Source: Candidatus Binatia bacterium (GTDB lineage Bacteria > Desulfobacterota > Binatia > UBA9968 > JAJDTQ01). From it: a DNA stretch of 64,000 nt. The stretch covers positions 4,070,752-4,134,751 of the forward strand of contig OX638375.1 of NCBI GenBank assembly GCA_951813575.1, given 5' to 3'. The position numbers and the translations under genes are program-made. The notes under the pieces are model-generated. The model had not been told where the DNA came from, did not search any database, and saw only the letters and a list, made by a program, of their open reading frames with translations. This document shows, piece by piece, positions 8,410-17,624 of this stretch; position 1 is the first letter of the stretch, and each line of letters opens with the position of its first letter.

Positions 8410-9012
8410 ATGAAGGTGGAGCGGCGGGCCGTGCTGGAGCGGCTTCGGGATCATCTCACTGACAGCGACATCGTGGTGGCTGCCCTGGCCGGTACCACCG
8501 CGGATACCTACCAGGTGGTCCACAGGCCCGAGAACCTCTACCTGGTGGGCCTCGGCATGGTCACCCAGGTGAGCCTGGGGCTGGCGCTCACGCTGCCGGA
8601 TTCGAAGGTGGTTTCCCTGGACACCGACGGAAGCCTCTTGCTGGGCCCCAGCATCCTGCCGGTGGTGGCCGCATCCGGAGCGGAGAATCTCCGCATCATC
8701 GTCTTCGACAACGAGCAGCTCTTCGGGAGCCGCGGCGGCGCCCCCAGCCAGACCGCGGCGGGCGCGGACCTCACCGCCATGGCCCGGGCCGCGGGCATCC
8801 GGCACGCGGACACGGTGGCCGATGAAGGCGGCGTGGCCTCGGCGTTGGAGAGGCTCTTCTCCGAGCCGGGCCCGGCCCTCCTCACCGCGAAGATCGCGCT
8901 GGCGTTCCGAGCCGAGGGGCCGAGCATGGACGGGCAGGAGAACAAGTACCGGCTGGTGCGGCGCATCGAGGCCATCCGCGGGCGCGCGATCCTGGCGCCC
9001 CCGAAGCCGTGA
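8410..9012 (+). CDS. ThDP-binding subunit of sulfopyruvate/phosphonopyruvate decarboxylase-like enzyme
   Basis: A 200-residue PP-domain protein resembling ComE. The cofactor motif reads DTDGSLLLGPS...N, so the first Gly of the usual GDG is replaced by Thr; the loop DNEQLFGSRGG follows as in the family. Start taken at ATG 8410, where the family similarity begins; the longer frame from 8254 crosses the upstream gene's end. It is the first gene of a tightly packed plus-strand operon: PYR subunit (27-base gap), then CoxM-, CoxS- and CoxL-like subunits. The predicted heteromer with the next gene would decarboxylate a 2-oxoacid to an aldehyde. Confidence 0.8.
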   Translation: MKVERRAVLERLRDHLTDSDIVVAALAGTTADTYQVVHRPENLYLVGLGMVTQVSLGLALTLPDSKVVSLDTDGSLLLGPSILPVVAASGAENLRIIVFDNEQLFGSRGGAPSQTAAGADLTAMARAAGIRHADTVADEGGVASALERLFSEPGPALLTAKIALAFRAEGPSMDGQENKYRLVRRIEAIRGRAILAPPKP

Positions 9013-9039
9013 CGGGCCGCCAGGGGAGGGTGATCGGGA

Positions 9040-9549
9040 GTGAAGGACGAGGTTGCGGCTGAAGCGCATCGGTGCCTGACGGAGGCCGGGGTCGACTTCG
9101 TCGCCTGCATGCCCGATTCGGCGTTCCTGGAGTTGTACCAACGGCTCGAAGGGGATTCCGCGATCCGGTACCTCCAGGTGGCCAACGAGAGCGACGGCGT
9201 GGGCGTCTGCATGGGCGCGTGGCTGGGCGGCGCCCGCCCGGCGATGCTCATGGAGAACACCGGGTTCGCGCTTTCCTGCTACGCGCTGCTCCGGGGCCCG
9301 GCCGCCTTCGGCGTTCCCATGCTTCTCCTGATCAGCTATCGCGGCGGCTTCGGCGATGAGCGCTGGTTCTCGGTGCCCTTCGGCTGGGCCACCGAGCCGC
9401 TGCTTGAGAGCCTGCGCATCCAGTACAGCGTGGTGAACGAGGCCGGCGACATGGCCCATGCCATCGCCGGCGCCGTCAAGTCCATGAACGCCATGCAGGC
9501 GCCGGTGGCGGTGCTGTTCCCGCCCCAGCTCTTTTCCGAGGCGAAATGA
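9040..9549 (+). CDS. PYR-domain subunit of sulfopyruvate/phosphonopyruvate decarboxylase-like enzyme
   Basis: A 169-residue protein with the PYR-domain layout of ComD: an early FVACMPDSAF segment, then QVANESDGVGVCMGAWLGG, whose glutamate should activate the cofactor. It has no cofactor-binding GDG motif of its own and so needs the PP subunit encoded just upstream. The start is a GTG at 9040 preceded by GGGAGGG. Its TGA overlaps the next ATG (9546) by four bases, a sign of translational coupling to the CoxM-like gene. It is also paralogous to the second half of the fused protein at 7080-8312. Confidence 0.8.
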   Translation: MKDEVAAEAHRCLTEAGVDFVACMPDSAFLELYQRLEGDSAIRYLQVANESDGVGVCMGAWLGGARPAMLMENTGFALSCYALLRGPAAFGVPMLLLISYRGGFGDERWFSVPFGWATEPLLESLRIQYSVVNEAGDMAHAIAGAVKSMNAMQAPVAVLFPPQLFSEAK

Positions 9550-10427
9550 AACCCGCAGGCTTCGAGTACCACGATCCGACCACCTTGTCCGAAGCCACCG
9601 CGCTGCTGGGCCGTCTGGGCGAGGATGCCCGGGTGCTGGCCGGCGGCCAGAGCCTGGTGCCGCTCATGAACTTTCGCCTCGCCCGCCCCGCGCACCTGGT
9701 GGACCTGAACCGCGTGGCCGAGTTGGACTTCCTGTCCGTGGAAGGCGGCCAGTTGCGCATCGGCGCCATGATCCGGCAGCGGACGCTGGAGCGCTCAGAA
9801 GACGCGGCCGCGGGCTGGCCGCTGCTGCGGGAAGCCGCCGGATTCATCGGCCACGTCCAGATACGGAACCGGGGCACGGTGGGCGGTAGTCTCGCCCATG
9901 CCTTTCCGTCCGCCGAGCTGCCCGTGGCCATGGTCACGCTGGAGGCTGCGTTGGTGCTGCAGGGAGAGGGCGGCGAGCGCACGGTAGGCGCCGAAGATTT
10001 CTTTCTGGGCACCATGACCACCACCCTGGAGCCCGGCGAGTTGCTCCGCGAGGTGCGGGTGCCGGCGCCGGCGGCCCGGAGGGGCGCATCGTTCCAGGAG
10101 GTGAGCCGTCGCTACGGCGACTTCGCGCTGGCCGGGGCGGCGGCGCTGGTGACGCTGGACCGGGACGGCACGGTGGCGGGCGCCCGGTTGACCCTCACCG
10201 GTTCCGCTCCCATCCGCGCCCGCGATGCCGAGACCGCCGTGATGGGGGAGAAGCCGTCGGAGGCGCTGTTTCGCGAGGCCGCCCGCCGCGCCGTGGCGGG
10301 CATCGAGCAGGACTCCGACATGCACGCGAGCGCCGACTACCGCCGCCGCGCGTGCGAGGCGCTGGCCCGCCGCGCGTTGGCCGAGGCAGCGCAAAGGGCC
10401 GCGGCGGCCATGGAGGATTCCCCTTGA
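9546..10427 (+). CDS. Molybdenum hydroxylase FAD subunit (CoxM-like)
   Basis: A 293-residue medium subunit of the xanthine dehydrogenase/CO dehydrogenase family. The FAD-binding segments [14 protein letters not shown] (~31-44) and [21 protein letters not shown] (from ~109) are intact. It carries electrons from the Fe-S subunit to the quinone or other acceptor. The gene overlaps both neighbours by four bases (PYR subunit upstream, Fe-S subunit downstream), so it is part of one translational unit with them. Several enzyme types share this subunit, so the name CoxM refers only to architecture. Confidence 0.92.
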   Translation: MKPAGFEYHDPTTLSEATALLGRLGEDARVLAGGQSLVPLMNFRLARPAHLVDLNRVAELDFLSVEGGQLRIGAMIRQRTLERSEDAAAGWPLLREAAGFIGHVQIRNRGTVGGSLAHAFPSAELPVAMVTLEAALVLQGEGGERTVGAEDFFLGTMTTTLEPGELLREVRVPAPAARRGASFQEVSRRYGDFALAGAAALVTLDRDGTVAGARLTLTGSAPIRARDAETAVMGEKPSEALFREAARRAVAGIEQDSDMHASADYRRRACEALARRALAEAAQRAAAAMEDSP

Positions 10428-10936
10428 GCACGCGCGACATCACGGTACGGGTCAACGGGGCCGAGCGGCATGGGGAGGCGGAGCCGCGCAAGCTCTTGAG
10501 CGACTTCATCCGGGACGACCTTGGTCTCACCGGTACCCACGTGGGCTGCGAGCACGGTGTGTGCGGGGCCTGCACGGTGTTGCTGAACGGCGATCCGGTG
10601 CGTTCCTGCCTGATGTTCGCGGTGCAGGCCAACGGCGCCGAGATCGACACCGTGGAGGGGCTGGCGCCGGACGCGGATACCTTGCATCCGCTGCAGGAGA
10701 AGTTCCAGGAACGGCACGGCCTCCAGTGCGGCTTCTGCACGCCGGGCATCCTGCTTACCGCCCGGGCGTTGCTGCGGGAGAATCCCCATCCCGGCGACAC
10801 CGAGATCCGCGAGTGGATCAGCGGCAACCTGTGCCGCTGCACCGGCTACACGAACATCGTGACGGCCATTCGCGAGGCCGCGGGGCTGATGTCGGAGGAG
10901 GAGGCGGCGGCCGCCTCCGCGCCCCGAAAGGACTGA
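10424..10936 (+). CDS. Molybdenum hydroxylase [2Fe-2S] subunit (CoxS-like)
   Basis: A 170-residue small subunit. The plant-ferredoxin cluster uses Cys42, Cys47, Cys50 and Cys62 ([15 protein letters not shown]...C) and the second cluster Cys102, Cys105, Cys137 and Cys139 (CGFC...CRC), the standard set for this family. The best start is TTG at 10424, with GGAGG seven bases before it and a TTGA overlap with the CoxM-like stop; a longer frame from 10352 lies inside the upstream gene. It would pass electrons from the molybdenum centre to FAD. Confidence 0.92.
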   Translation: MSTRDITVRVNGAERHGEAEPRKLLSDFIRDDLGLTGTHVGCEHGVCGACTVLLNGDPVRSCLMFAVQANGAEIDTVEGLAPDADTLHPLQEKFQERHGLQCGFCTPGILLTARALLRENPHPGDTEIREWISGNLCRCTGYTNIVTAIREAAGLMSEEEAAAASAPRKD

Positions 10937-10945
10937 AGAACGCCC

Positions 10946-13249
10946 ATGCCCTACATCGGTTCGAGCGTGAAGCGCATAGAGGACGTGCCGCTGCTTCGGG
11001 GCATCGGCAAGTACGTCGGCGACATCCGGCGGCCGGGAATGGTGCACGCCGCCGTCCTGAGGAGCACCCGCGCCCACGCCCGCCTCGCCGCCATCGACGC
11101 TTCCGCGGCGCTGAAGCTGCCCGGCGTCGTGGGCGTGCTTACGGCCGCGGACATGCCCGGCCTCAAGACCATTCCCATGCGCACGGGCCAGATCGACGGA
11201 CTCGAGCGTTCGCAGCAGACGCCCATCGCAACGGACCGGGTGCGCTACGTGGGAGAGCCCGTGGCGGTGTTGGTGGCGCGGGACCGCTACGTCGCCGAGG
11301 ACGCGCTGGAGCTGGTGGAGGTGACCTACGAGGAGCTGCCCGTGGTGACCGACGCCCACGCGGCCATGGGACCGGACGCGCCCCGGCTCCACGACGCGGT
11401 GCCGCGTAACGTGCCCGCTGACTTCGAGGTGGAAAGGGGCGACGTGAAGCGCGCCCTCGCCGAGTGTGACCTGGTCATCGAGGAAACCTTCGAGACGCAG
11501 CGTCACGGCGCGGTGCCGTTGGAAACCCGTGGCCTGGTGGCGGAGTTCGACGAGACCAACGGCATGCTCACGGTGTGGGGGCCGACCAAGATGACCCACA
11601 CCAACTGGCGTATCCTCTCGGAGCTGAGCGGCATTCCCCAGAGCGCCATCCATTTCATCGAGCCGGCGGTGGGGGGAGGGTTCGGCGGCCGCGGCGAGTT
11701 CTATCCCGAGGATTTCCTGATCCCCTTTGCCGCCAAGCACTTCCGGCAGCCGGTGTGCTGGATCGAGGACCGCTCGGAGAATCTCAAGGCCCTGAACCAA
11801 TCGCGGGAGCAGACCTACCGGATGCGGCTGGGACTGCGCAAGGACGGCACCGTGCTGGCCATGGACGCGGAGATCCTGTTCGACATGGGCGGCTACACCC
11901 GCACCCACGGCGGCGTGCCCATCGTCGCCTCATCGGCCATGCTGCGGGGGCCGCTGCGCATCGAGAACTACCACTGCCACGCCTATTGCGTGCTCACCAA
12001 CAAGACCCCGGTGGGCACCTACCGGAGTCCCGGCCGCTACGAGGCCAACTTCGTGCGCGAGCGGCTGCTGGACATGGCTGCGCACCGGCTCGGGCTCGAT
12101 CCCGCGGAGCTGCGGCGGCGCAACATGATCCGTCCGGAGGAGATGCCCTACGACCACGGCAAGACTCCGTACCACTACACCATCTACGACAGCGGCGACC
12201 TGCCGGGGCAGCTCGAGGCGGCGTTGGACCACATGGGCTACGAGGAGCTTCAGCAGCGATGCACCGACGCCCGGGCGGAAGGCCGGGCCATGGGCGTGGG
12301 CATTGGCTGCTTCGTGGAGACCAGCGGCATCGGCCCGTGGGAGTACGCCAGGGTGGAGGTCGGCAACAACGGCGGCGTGGTGCTTTACTGCGGCATCAAC
12401 TCGGTGGGGCAGGGCATTGCCACCGCCCTGAGCCAGATCGTCGCCGACGAGATGTGCGTGTCGATAGACGACGTCCGGGTGGTGCACGGCGATACCGCCA
12501 AGGTGCCCTACGGTAACGGCAGCAACGCCAGCCGTTCCACCGTCATGGGCGGCAGCGCGGCGGTGGGCGCATGCCGGAAGGTGAAGGACAAGCTCCTGCG
12601 GCTGGCGTCCGCGGAATTGGAGATCGACGCCGGCGACCTGGAGCTGGCGGACGGCCGCATCAGCGCCAAGGGAGCGCCGGAACGGAGCCTGGACTTCGCG
12701 GCCCTGGCCCGGCTGGCGCTGCCGGGGCCGGCGTTGGCCCAGGGCTTCACCCCCGGCATCTCCGAAGAGGACTTCTTCGCCACCGACAAGCGGCCGTTTC
12801 CCTACGGCGTCCACGTGGTGCTGGTGGAAGTGGACCGGGAAACCGGCATGATCGAGATCCTCGACTACCTGGTGATGGAGGACGTGGGCCGCAAGATCAA
12901 TCCCATGATCGTCGAGGGGCAGATGGCCGGCGGCCTGGCCCAGGGTATCGGCGGCGCGCTGCTGGAGGAGTTCGCCTACGACGAGGACGGCCAGCCCCAG
13001 TCCACCAGCTTCATGGACTATCTCATGCCCACGGCCATGGACGTCCCCCAAGGGCAGTTCATCTCCACCGAGGACTTCCCGTCGCCGCACAACCCGCTGG
13101 GGGTCAAGGGAGCGGGGGAGGGCGGCATCACCGCCGCCGGCGCGGCCCTGGCCAACGCCGTCTCCAACGCGTTGGGGGTGGAGATCACCCGGCTGCCGCT
13201 CAAGCCGGGCTACCTGCTGGAGTTGGTGGATGCCAAGGACAAGCCCTGA
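10946..13249 (+). CDS. Molybdenum hydroxylase catalytic subunit (xanthine/aldehyde oxidase family, CoxL-like)
   Basis: A 767-residue Moco-binding subunit. It begins with the family pattern [31 protein letters not shown] marks the first Moco contact region, and VKGAGEGGI near residue 720 carries the catalytic glutamate. The active-site loop near residue 357 reads [12 protein letters not shown], not the AYxCSFR of form I CO dehydrogenase, so CO oxidation is unlikely; aldehyde or N-heterocycle hydroxylation is more plausible. It lies nine bases after the Fe-S subunit and completes the operon. Because the operon begins with a 2-oxoacid decarboxylase pair, an aldehyde product oxidised by this enzyme is a reasonable guess. 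Confidence 0.9.
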   Translation: MPYIGSSVKRIEDVPLLRGIGKYVGDIRRPGMVHAAVLRSTRAHARLAAIDASAALKLPGVVGVLTAADMPGLKTIPMRTGQIDGLERSQQTPIATDRVRYVGEPVAVLVARDRYVAEDALELVEVTYEELPVVTDAHAAMGPDAPRLHDAVPRNVPADFEVERGDVKRALAECDLVIEETFETQRHGAVPLETRGLVAEFDETNGMLTVWGPTKMTHTNWRILSELSGIPQSAIHFIEPAVGGGFGGRGEFYPEDFLIPFAAKHFRQPVCWIEDRSENLKALNQSREQTYRMRLGLRKDGTVLAMDAEILFDMGGYTRTHGGVPIVASSAMLRGPLRIENYHCHAYCVLTNKTPVGTYRSPGRYEANFVRERLLDMAAHRLGLDPAELRRRNMIRPEEMPYDHGKTPYHYTIYDSGDLPGQLEAALDHMGYEELQQRCTDARAEGRAMGVGIGCFVETSGIGPWEYARVEVGNNGGVVLYCGINSVGQGIATALSQIVADEMCVSIDDVRVVHGDTAKVPYGNGSNASRSTVMGGSAAVGACRKVKDKLLRLASAELEIDAGDLELADGRISAKGAPERSLDFAALARLALPGPALAQGFTPGISEEDFFATDKRPFPYGVHVVLVEVDRETGMIEILDYLVMEDVGRKINPMIVEGQMAGGLAQGIGGALLEEFAYDEDGQPQSTSFMDYLMPTAMDVPQGQFISTEDFPSPHNPLGVKGAGEGGITAAGAALANAVSNALGVEITRLPLKPGYLLELVDAKDKP

Positions 13250-13431
13250 CCCGCCAATTTCCGCACTCGCCACTTCAGGCTACGCAGGGGCCTTTACACC
13301 AGGCTACGCTGCCTTCACCCCGAACTACGCACCCGTCACCCCGGGCCACCTACCCGTCACCCCGGGCTCGACCCGGGGTCCAGGAGGGGTCGGGCGGGGC
13401 CTCCGGCACGACGCATCCCGTGGACGGAACC
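13250..13431. repeat. Intergenic REP-like palindrome with degenerate half repeats
   Basis: Between CoxL and the amidohydrolase there is no gene. Degenerate CAGGCTACGC/CACCCCG pieces lead into a full palindromic core at 13355-13383 (CCCCGGGCTCGACCCGGGG then TCCAG), the same element as at 501-528. It may end or attenuate the upstream operon transcript. Confidence 0.8.
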
Positions 13432-14406
13432 ATGACAGCTCCTGACATCGCACCCGGCGAGATCGTCGACATGCACGCCCACATCTACCCCGAGGGATGC
13501 TTCGACGAGGTGCTCAAGACCCGGCCGGAGTTCGCCCTGGCCGTGTCGGAGCGCGGCATCTCGCTGACCTGCCGGGGCAGCCACACCATGTCCGCGCCAC
13601 CGGAGACCGATCTGCCCGGCCGCCTGCGGACCATGGACGAGGCCGGCGTCAAGGTCGAGGTGCTGTCCGTGGGCGCCCTCAACACCGGATGGGCCGGCCC
13701 CGCCACCGCCCGTCTCGTCAATGACGGCCTGGCCGAGGTGTGCCGGCAACATCCGGATCGTTTCCGTTTCGTCGCCGCGCTCCCGTGGACCGGCACCGCC
13801 GCGCTGATGGACGAGCTGGATCGGGCCATGGGGATGGGAGCCGTGGGGGCGGGCATCACCACCACCGTCGCCGAACACACCCTCGACGCCCCCGAGCTGT
13901 GGGAGTTCTGGCGCGAGGCCCACCGGCGCCGCCTCCTGGTGCTGGTGCACCCGACGTTCCCGCTCGACGGCCCGGCCAACGACCGCGGCGAGTACCTCTC
14001 CGTCGGCTACCTCGGCGAGACCGCCATGGCCGCCGCCAAGCTCACCCTGGGCGGCGTGCTCGAAGAATGTCCCGGCGCCCGCATCGTCTGGTCCCACTGC
14101 GGCGGCGGCCTGTGCATGGTGCTGGACCGTATAGAAAGGGGCTACCGCCGCTACGAGAAGTGCCTGCGCCCCCCGAGCGAGTACCTGCGCCAATGCTGGT
14201 ACGACACTGTCACCTTCTCCGGACCCGCCCTCGACTGCGCCCGCGCCACCTTCGGCGCCGACCGCCTCGTCTACGGCACCGACGAGCCCCACGTACCCAA
14301 CGGCAGCAAGGGCGTTTTGGCCGTGCTGCGCGATCGGCCCTGGCCGGGAGCGGAGCTGGGCGCGGTTCTTAGCGGTAATGGCCGCCGGCTGCTGCAAGTG
14401 TCTTAG
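13432..14406 (+). CDS. Amidohydrolase-2 family metal-dependent hydrolase/decarboxylase
   Basis: A 324-residue protein of the ACMSD-like amidohydrolase-2 family. The metal-binding HxH motif is in DMHAHIYPEG near residue 14, a mid-barrel histidine in LVHPTFPLDG, a further one in WSHCGGG, and the catalytic aspartate in YGTDEPH. Members hydrolyse or decarboxylate ring-cleavage products or related acids. The start at ATG 13432 is where the family similarity begins; the frame is open far upstream only because it overlaps CoxL out of phase. It follows the decarboxylase/molybdenum hydroxylase operon after a repeat and may belong to the same pathway. Confidence 0.88.
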   Translation: MTAPDIAPGEIVDMHAHIYPEGCFDEVLKTRPEFALAVSERGISLTCRGSHTMSAPPETDLPGRLRTMDEAGVKVEVLSVGALNTGWAGPATARLVNDGLAEVCRQHPDRFRFVAALPWTGTAALMDELDRAMGMGAVGAGITTTVAEHTLDAPELWEFWREAHRRRLLVLVHPTFPLDGPANDRGEYLSVGYLGETAMAAAKLTLGGVLEECPGARIVWSHCGGGLCMVLDRIERGYRRYEKCLRPPSEYLRQCWYDTVTFSGPALDCARATFGADRLVYGTDEPHVPNGSKGVLAVLRDRPWPGAELGAVLSGNGRRLLQVS

Positions 14407-14637
14407 CTCCCCATAGGCTCCTCTGCCTTCTCAACCTTCCTTTGGTTCCTCTCCTGCCGGGTTTCGGTGGCAGATGTCTTCGACCGCCCCGTCGCATCGG
14501 CACCATCCATCGATCGTCTCCGCAGCGTCCCATCGTTTGGCCGTTCTCGCGATCCACTCGTGGATTGTCCGCCGACTCACCCTTTTGATTCATGGCCCGG
14601 GCTTGTTGGAGGTGACGACGAGACCGTCAGGGGGTGC
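14407..14637. other. Intergenic gap without recognisable gene
   Basis: These 231 bases after the amidohydrolase hold no convincing ORF, RNA or hairpin terminator. Base composition drops slightly toward the right, where the zinc-island promoter begins. Confidence 0.5.
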
Positions 14638-14675
14638 TTGACAAGACTAATGATAATCAAATATCAATAATGATT
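14638..14675 (+). promoter_or_regulatory. Promoter with Fur/Zur-type operator of the zinc island
   Basis: A consensus -35 TTGACA (14638-14643) is followed after 18 bases by TATCAA (14662-14667) as a probable -10. The spacer holds TGATAATCA (14651-14659), a perfect odd-centred palindrome identical to the core of Fur-family boxes, and TAATGAT occurs twice (14648-14654 and 14668-14674), 20 bases apart. The stretch is strikingly AT-rich for this genome. Because zinc-transport genes follow, Zur is the most likely regulator; Fur or Mur cannot be excluded. A repressor here would occlude RNA polymerase when zinc is plentiful. Confidence 0.7.
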
Positions 14676-14694
14676 CAGATCAGAAGGAGGAACC

Positions 14695-14994
14695 ATGCGG
14701 GGCGTCGGCCGAGTTCGAGGACCCCCGCAGGACTTGCATCGCGGCTGGCTCGGCCTGAACGGGCGAGAGGGGATCCCATGGAAAACTCGAATCTCGATGT
14801 ATCATCGCGGCGACTGCCGGTTTTTCCCATCGATGCGTAGGCCAATCAGAGTCAATGGCTCCGCGGGAGAGACGCGGTTCGGACGTGCCGTCTCGCCTCT
14901 AGATAGTGGCGTGGCCGTTCAACTTGTTTGGGCTGGTACCCTCGCGACCCTGCTGTGGGTTGCCGCGGCCTGGGCGATGGGGTGGCTGCCATGA
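14695..14994 (+). CDS. Small single-helix membrane protein at head of zinc operon (hypothetical)
   Basis: A 99-residue ORF that starts 27 bases after the -10 element with an AAGGAGG four bases before the ATG, and ends in an ATGA overlap with the ATPase start. The N-terminal ~75 residues are basic and low-complexity and match nothing I know; the last ~25 form one hydrophobic helix rich in Leu, Ala and Trp. A shorter version from ATG 14832 (53 residues) keeps the helix. Excellent translation signals and coupling argue that it is translated, as a membrane microprotein of the transporter or as a leader. Its amino-acid sequence alone would not have convinced me. Confidence 0.5.
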   Translation: MRGVGRVRGPPQDLHRGWLGLNGREGIPWKTRISMYHRGDCRFFPSMRRPIRVNGSAGETRFGRAVSPLDSGVAVQLVWAGTLATLLWVAAAWAMGWLP

Positions 14995-15734
14995 CAACCG
15001 CCTTTTCCCTCCACGACGTCACCCTGGGATACGACCGCCATCCGGCCGTGCATCACCTGACCGGCAGCTTCGCAACCGGTTCGTTGACGGCGCTGGTCGG
15101 CCCCAATGGATCAGGCAAGAGCACCTTGCTCAAGGGACTGATCGGTCTCCTGGCGCCTCTTGAGGGCCACTTGGAACGCAACGGCTTGTGCCAGAGCGAG
15201 ATTGCCTATCTGCCCCAGCAGGCAGAGATCGACCGCAGTTTCCCGATTTCGGTGATCGAGACGGTGTTGCTGGGTCATTGGCGCACGACCGGTCTGTTCC
15301 GCCCAATCACGCGTACCCTGCGGCGGCAAGCCGAGAAAGCGCTGGTGGCTGTCGGTCTCGATGGCTTCGGTCGACGGCCGATTGCCTCCCTGTCAGCGGG
15401 GCAGTTTCAACGGGTCTTGTTTGCCCGCATGCTATTGCAAGACTGTCCTGTCATTCTGCTCGACGAGCCCTTCACGGCAATCGACGCCAAGACCACGGCC
15501 GACCTTCTGAGGGTGGTGGTGGGATGGCATGGCGAAGGACGAACGATCGTCGCCGTGCTGCATGACCTCGACCAGGTGCGAGAGAGTTTTCCCGACACCC
15601 TGCTGATTGCCCGGGAGCCCATTGGCTGGGGGGCGACTACCAAGGTTCTGCGGGCAGAACATCTCTTCCAGGCGCGACAGATGGCGGAGGCGTGGGATGA
15701 CCGTGCCGAGGTCTGCTGGCGAGGCGTTGCCTGA
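14991..15734 (+). CDS. Zinc/manganese-type ABC transporter ATPase (ZnuC/AztA-like)
   Basis: A 247-residue ABC ATPase with Walker A GPNGSGKST (~36-44), a Q-loop in YLPQQAEID, signature LSAGQFQR, Walker B VILLDEPF and switch histidine in VLHDLDQ. It belongs to the cluster 9 family that powers zinc or manganese uptake. The start ATG overlaps the small membrane ORF by four bases, and its TGA overlaps the permease ATG by one base, so the genes are co-translated. Codon usage here looks somewhat less GC-extreme than in the flanking catabolic genes, which may indicate transfer. Confidence 0.92.
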   Translation: MTTAFSLHDVTLGYDRHPAVHHLTGSFATGSLTALVGPNGSGKSTLLKGLIGLLAPLEGHLERNGLCQSEIAYLPQQAEIDRSFPISVIETVLLGHWRTTGLFRPITRTLRRQAEKALVAVGLDGFGRRPIASLSAGQFQRVLFARMLLQDCPVILLDEPFTAIDAKTTADLLRVVVGWHGEGRTIVAVLHDLDQVRESFPDTLLIAREPIGWGATTKVLRAEHLFQARQMAEAWDDRAEVCWRGVA

Positions 15735-16606
15735 TGGACATCCATGCCGCCCTGATCCAGCCCTTCATCGAGTTCGGCTTCATGCGCAGGGCGCTGGCGG
15801 CTTGCCTGGCGCTCAGCCTCGGCTGCGGCCCGGCGGGCACTCTCCTTGTTCTGCGCCGCATGAGCCTCGTCGGGGATGCCTTGAGCCACGCCGTGCTGCC
15901 GGGTGCGGCCGTTGGTTTCATGATCGCCGGGCTCTCCCTCGTCGTCATGAGCTTCGGCGGCTTCATCGCGGGCCTGGTCGTGGCGGGGCTGTCCGGTCTC
16001 GTGGCGCGTGTGACCCCTCAACGCGAGGATGCCAGCTTTGCCGCCTTCTATCTCATTTCGCTTGCGCTTGGGGTGCTCATCGTCTCCACACACGGCAGCA
16101 ACGTCGATCTCATGCATGTGCTGTTCGGAACCATTCTCGCTGTCGACGATGCGTCCCTGCTGCTCATTGTCTCCATCGCGACGCTGACTCATTTCACCCT
16201 GGCCGTCATCGGACGCGGATTGATCGTCGAGTGCTTCGATCCCGGCTTCCTGCGCGCCGTGGGTGGCCCCGGCGCCGCCGTTCACTTCGTGTTTCTGGTG
16301 TTGGTCGTCATGAACCTCGTTGCCGGGTTCCACGCGCTCGGTACGCTGATGGCGGTGGGGTTGATGATGCTCCCGGCCGCGGCCGCGAGGTTCTGGGCGG
16401 GTCAAGTCGCGACGCTCGCGGCCGCGAGCAGCGCCATCGCTTTCGCTTCCGCGTATGCGGGACTGCTGCTCTCTTACCACGTAAATCTTCCGTCCGGACC
16501 GGCCATCATCCTGGTCGCCGGGGGCGTCTACATCGTCTCGGTTGTCGCGGGTCCGCGCGGCAGCCTGCGGACGCGGTTCCTGCCGCGCCGCCATCTTGAA
16601 GCTTGA
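15734..16606 (+). CDS. Zinc/manganese-type ABC transporter permease (ZnuB/AztB-like)
   Basis: A 290-residue ABC-3 family permease with about eight hydrophobic helices. It contains the family segment RRMSLVGDALSHAVLPGAAVGF early on, which forms the ATPase-coupling and metal path region, and FHALGTLMAVGLMMLPAAAARF later. It starts in a TGATG overlap with the ATPase gene and precedes the binding protein by 22 bases, giving the usual ATPase-permease-binding protein set. Confidence 0.93.
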   Translation: MDIHAALIQPFIEFGFMRRALAACLALSLGCGPAGTLLVLRRMSLVGDALSHAVLPGAAVGFMIAGLSLVVMSFGGFIAGLVVAGLSGLVARVTPQREDASFAAFYLISLALGVLIVSTHGSNVDLMHVLFGTILAVDDASLLLIVSIATLTHFTLAVIGRGLIVECFDPGFLRAVGGPGAAVHFVFLVLVVMNLVAGFHALGTLMAVGLMMLPAAAARFWAGQVATLAAASSAIAFASAYAGLLLSYHVNLPSGPAIILVAGGVYIVSVVAGPRGSLRTRFLPRRHLEA

Positions 16607-16628
16607 ATCGCAAAGGAGGATTCAAACC

Positions 16629-17537
16629 ATGCATCGCATTTCGCGCCGCTTGATTCTGGCTGCGCTTGTCACGCTCGCCGTCGCCGCGACGTCTCCATCC
16701 TGGGCAGCCGAAAAGCTCAAGGTCGTTGCCACCTTCACCGTTCTCGGAGACATGGTGAAGAATGTCGGCGGGGAGCACGTCACCCTCACCACGCTGGTCG
16801 GGCCGGACGGTGATGCCCACGTCTACGAACCGACTCCGGCCGATGCGCGCGCGCTGGCCCAGGCGGACCTGGTCCTCGTCAACGGCCTTGGCTTCGAAGG
16901 CTGGATCGACCGGCTCGTCAAGGCATCCGGCTACAAGGGGCCGGTTGTCGTGGCCAGCGAAGGGATTGCTTTGTTAAGGGCGGAAGAGAACGAACACCAC
17001 CACGAAGGCGCGTTCGACCCTCACGGCTGGCAGGATCTCGCCAACGGACGCATCTATGTCGCCAATGTCGCTCATGCACTTGCCGCGGCCGATACGGCTC
17101 ATGCCAACGACTACCGCCGCCGTGCCGAAGCTTACGACCGCGAACTGGTGACGCTGGATCGGGACATCCGCGGCCGGCTCGACGCCGTCCCCGCGGAACG
17201 GCGCAAGGTGATCACATCGCACGACGCGTTCCGGTACTTTGGGCGCGCCTACGGCATCGAATTTCATGCCCCGGTCGGTCTCAGCACCGAAGACGAACCG
17301 TCGGCAGGCGAAGTGGCCGCTCTCATTCGCCAGATCCGGAATGAGGGCATCCACACATTGTTCGTCGACAACATCACCGACCCTCGCCTGGTGCAGCAAC
17401 TCGCCCGCGAAGCCGAGGCCGTCGTTGGGGGTACGCTCTACGCGGACTCGCTTTCCGGGGCCACCGATCCGGCGCCGACCTATCTCGACATGTTCCGCCA
17501 CAACGCGAGCGAACTCGTCAAGGCCTTCACGAAATGA
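16629..17537 (+). CDS. Periplasmic zinc-binding protein of ABC transporter (ZnuA/AztC-like)
   Basis: A 302-residue cluster A-I binding protein with a typical Sec signal ending around SWAAEK. Expected metal ligands are the histidine in GDAHVYEPTP, the histidine in FDPHGWQD, the one in SHDAFRYF and the aspartate in FVDNITDP. A short loop with three consecutive histidines (EENEHHHEG) precedes the second ligand, a small version of the His-rich zinc-sensing loop of ZnuA and AztC. Start at ATG 16629 is supported by AAAGGAGG upstream. It delivers Zn2+ (possibly Mn2+) to the permease. Confidence 0.93.
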   Translation: MHRISRRLILAALVTLAVAATSPSWAAEKLKVVATFTVLGDMVKNVGGEHVTLTTLVGPDGDAHVYEPTPADARALAQADLVLVNGLGFEGWIDRLVKASGYKGPVVVASEGIALLRAEENEHHHEGAFDPHGWQDLANGRIYVANVAHALAAADTAHANDYRRRAEAYDRELVTLDRDIRGRLDAVPAERRKVITSHDAFRYFGRAYGIEFHAPVGLSTEDEPSAGEVAALIRQIRNEGIHTLFVDNITDPRLVQQLAREAEAVVGGTLYADSLSGATDPAPTYLDMFRHNASELVKAFTK

Positions 17538-17624
17538 GCAGGGCAGCCGTCGCGCTGAAACGCCTGCCGTGACGCCATCCGGCCCCATCTTCGGTCTCAC
17601 CGTATCGGAAGGAGAAGAGAGAAC

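Noticed and set aside
10946..13249. Naming the large molybdenum subunit a CO dehydrogenase
   Set aside because: The active-site loop [10 protein letters not shown] lacks the AYxCSFR motif of CO dehydrogenase, so only the broader hydroxylase family is supported.
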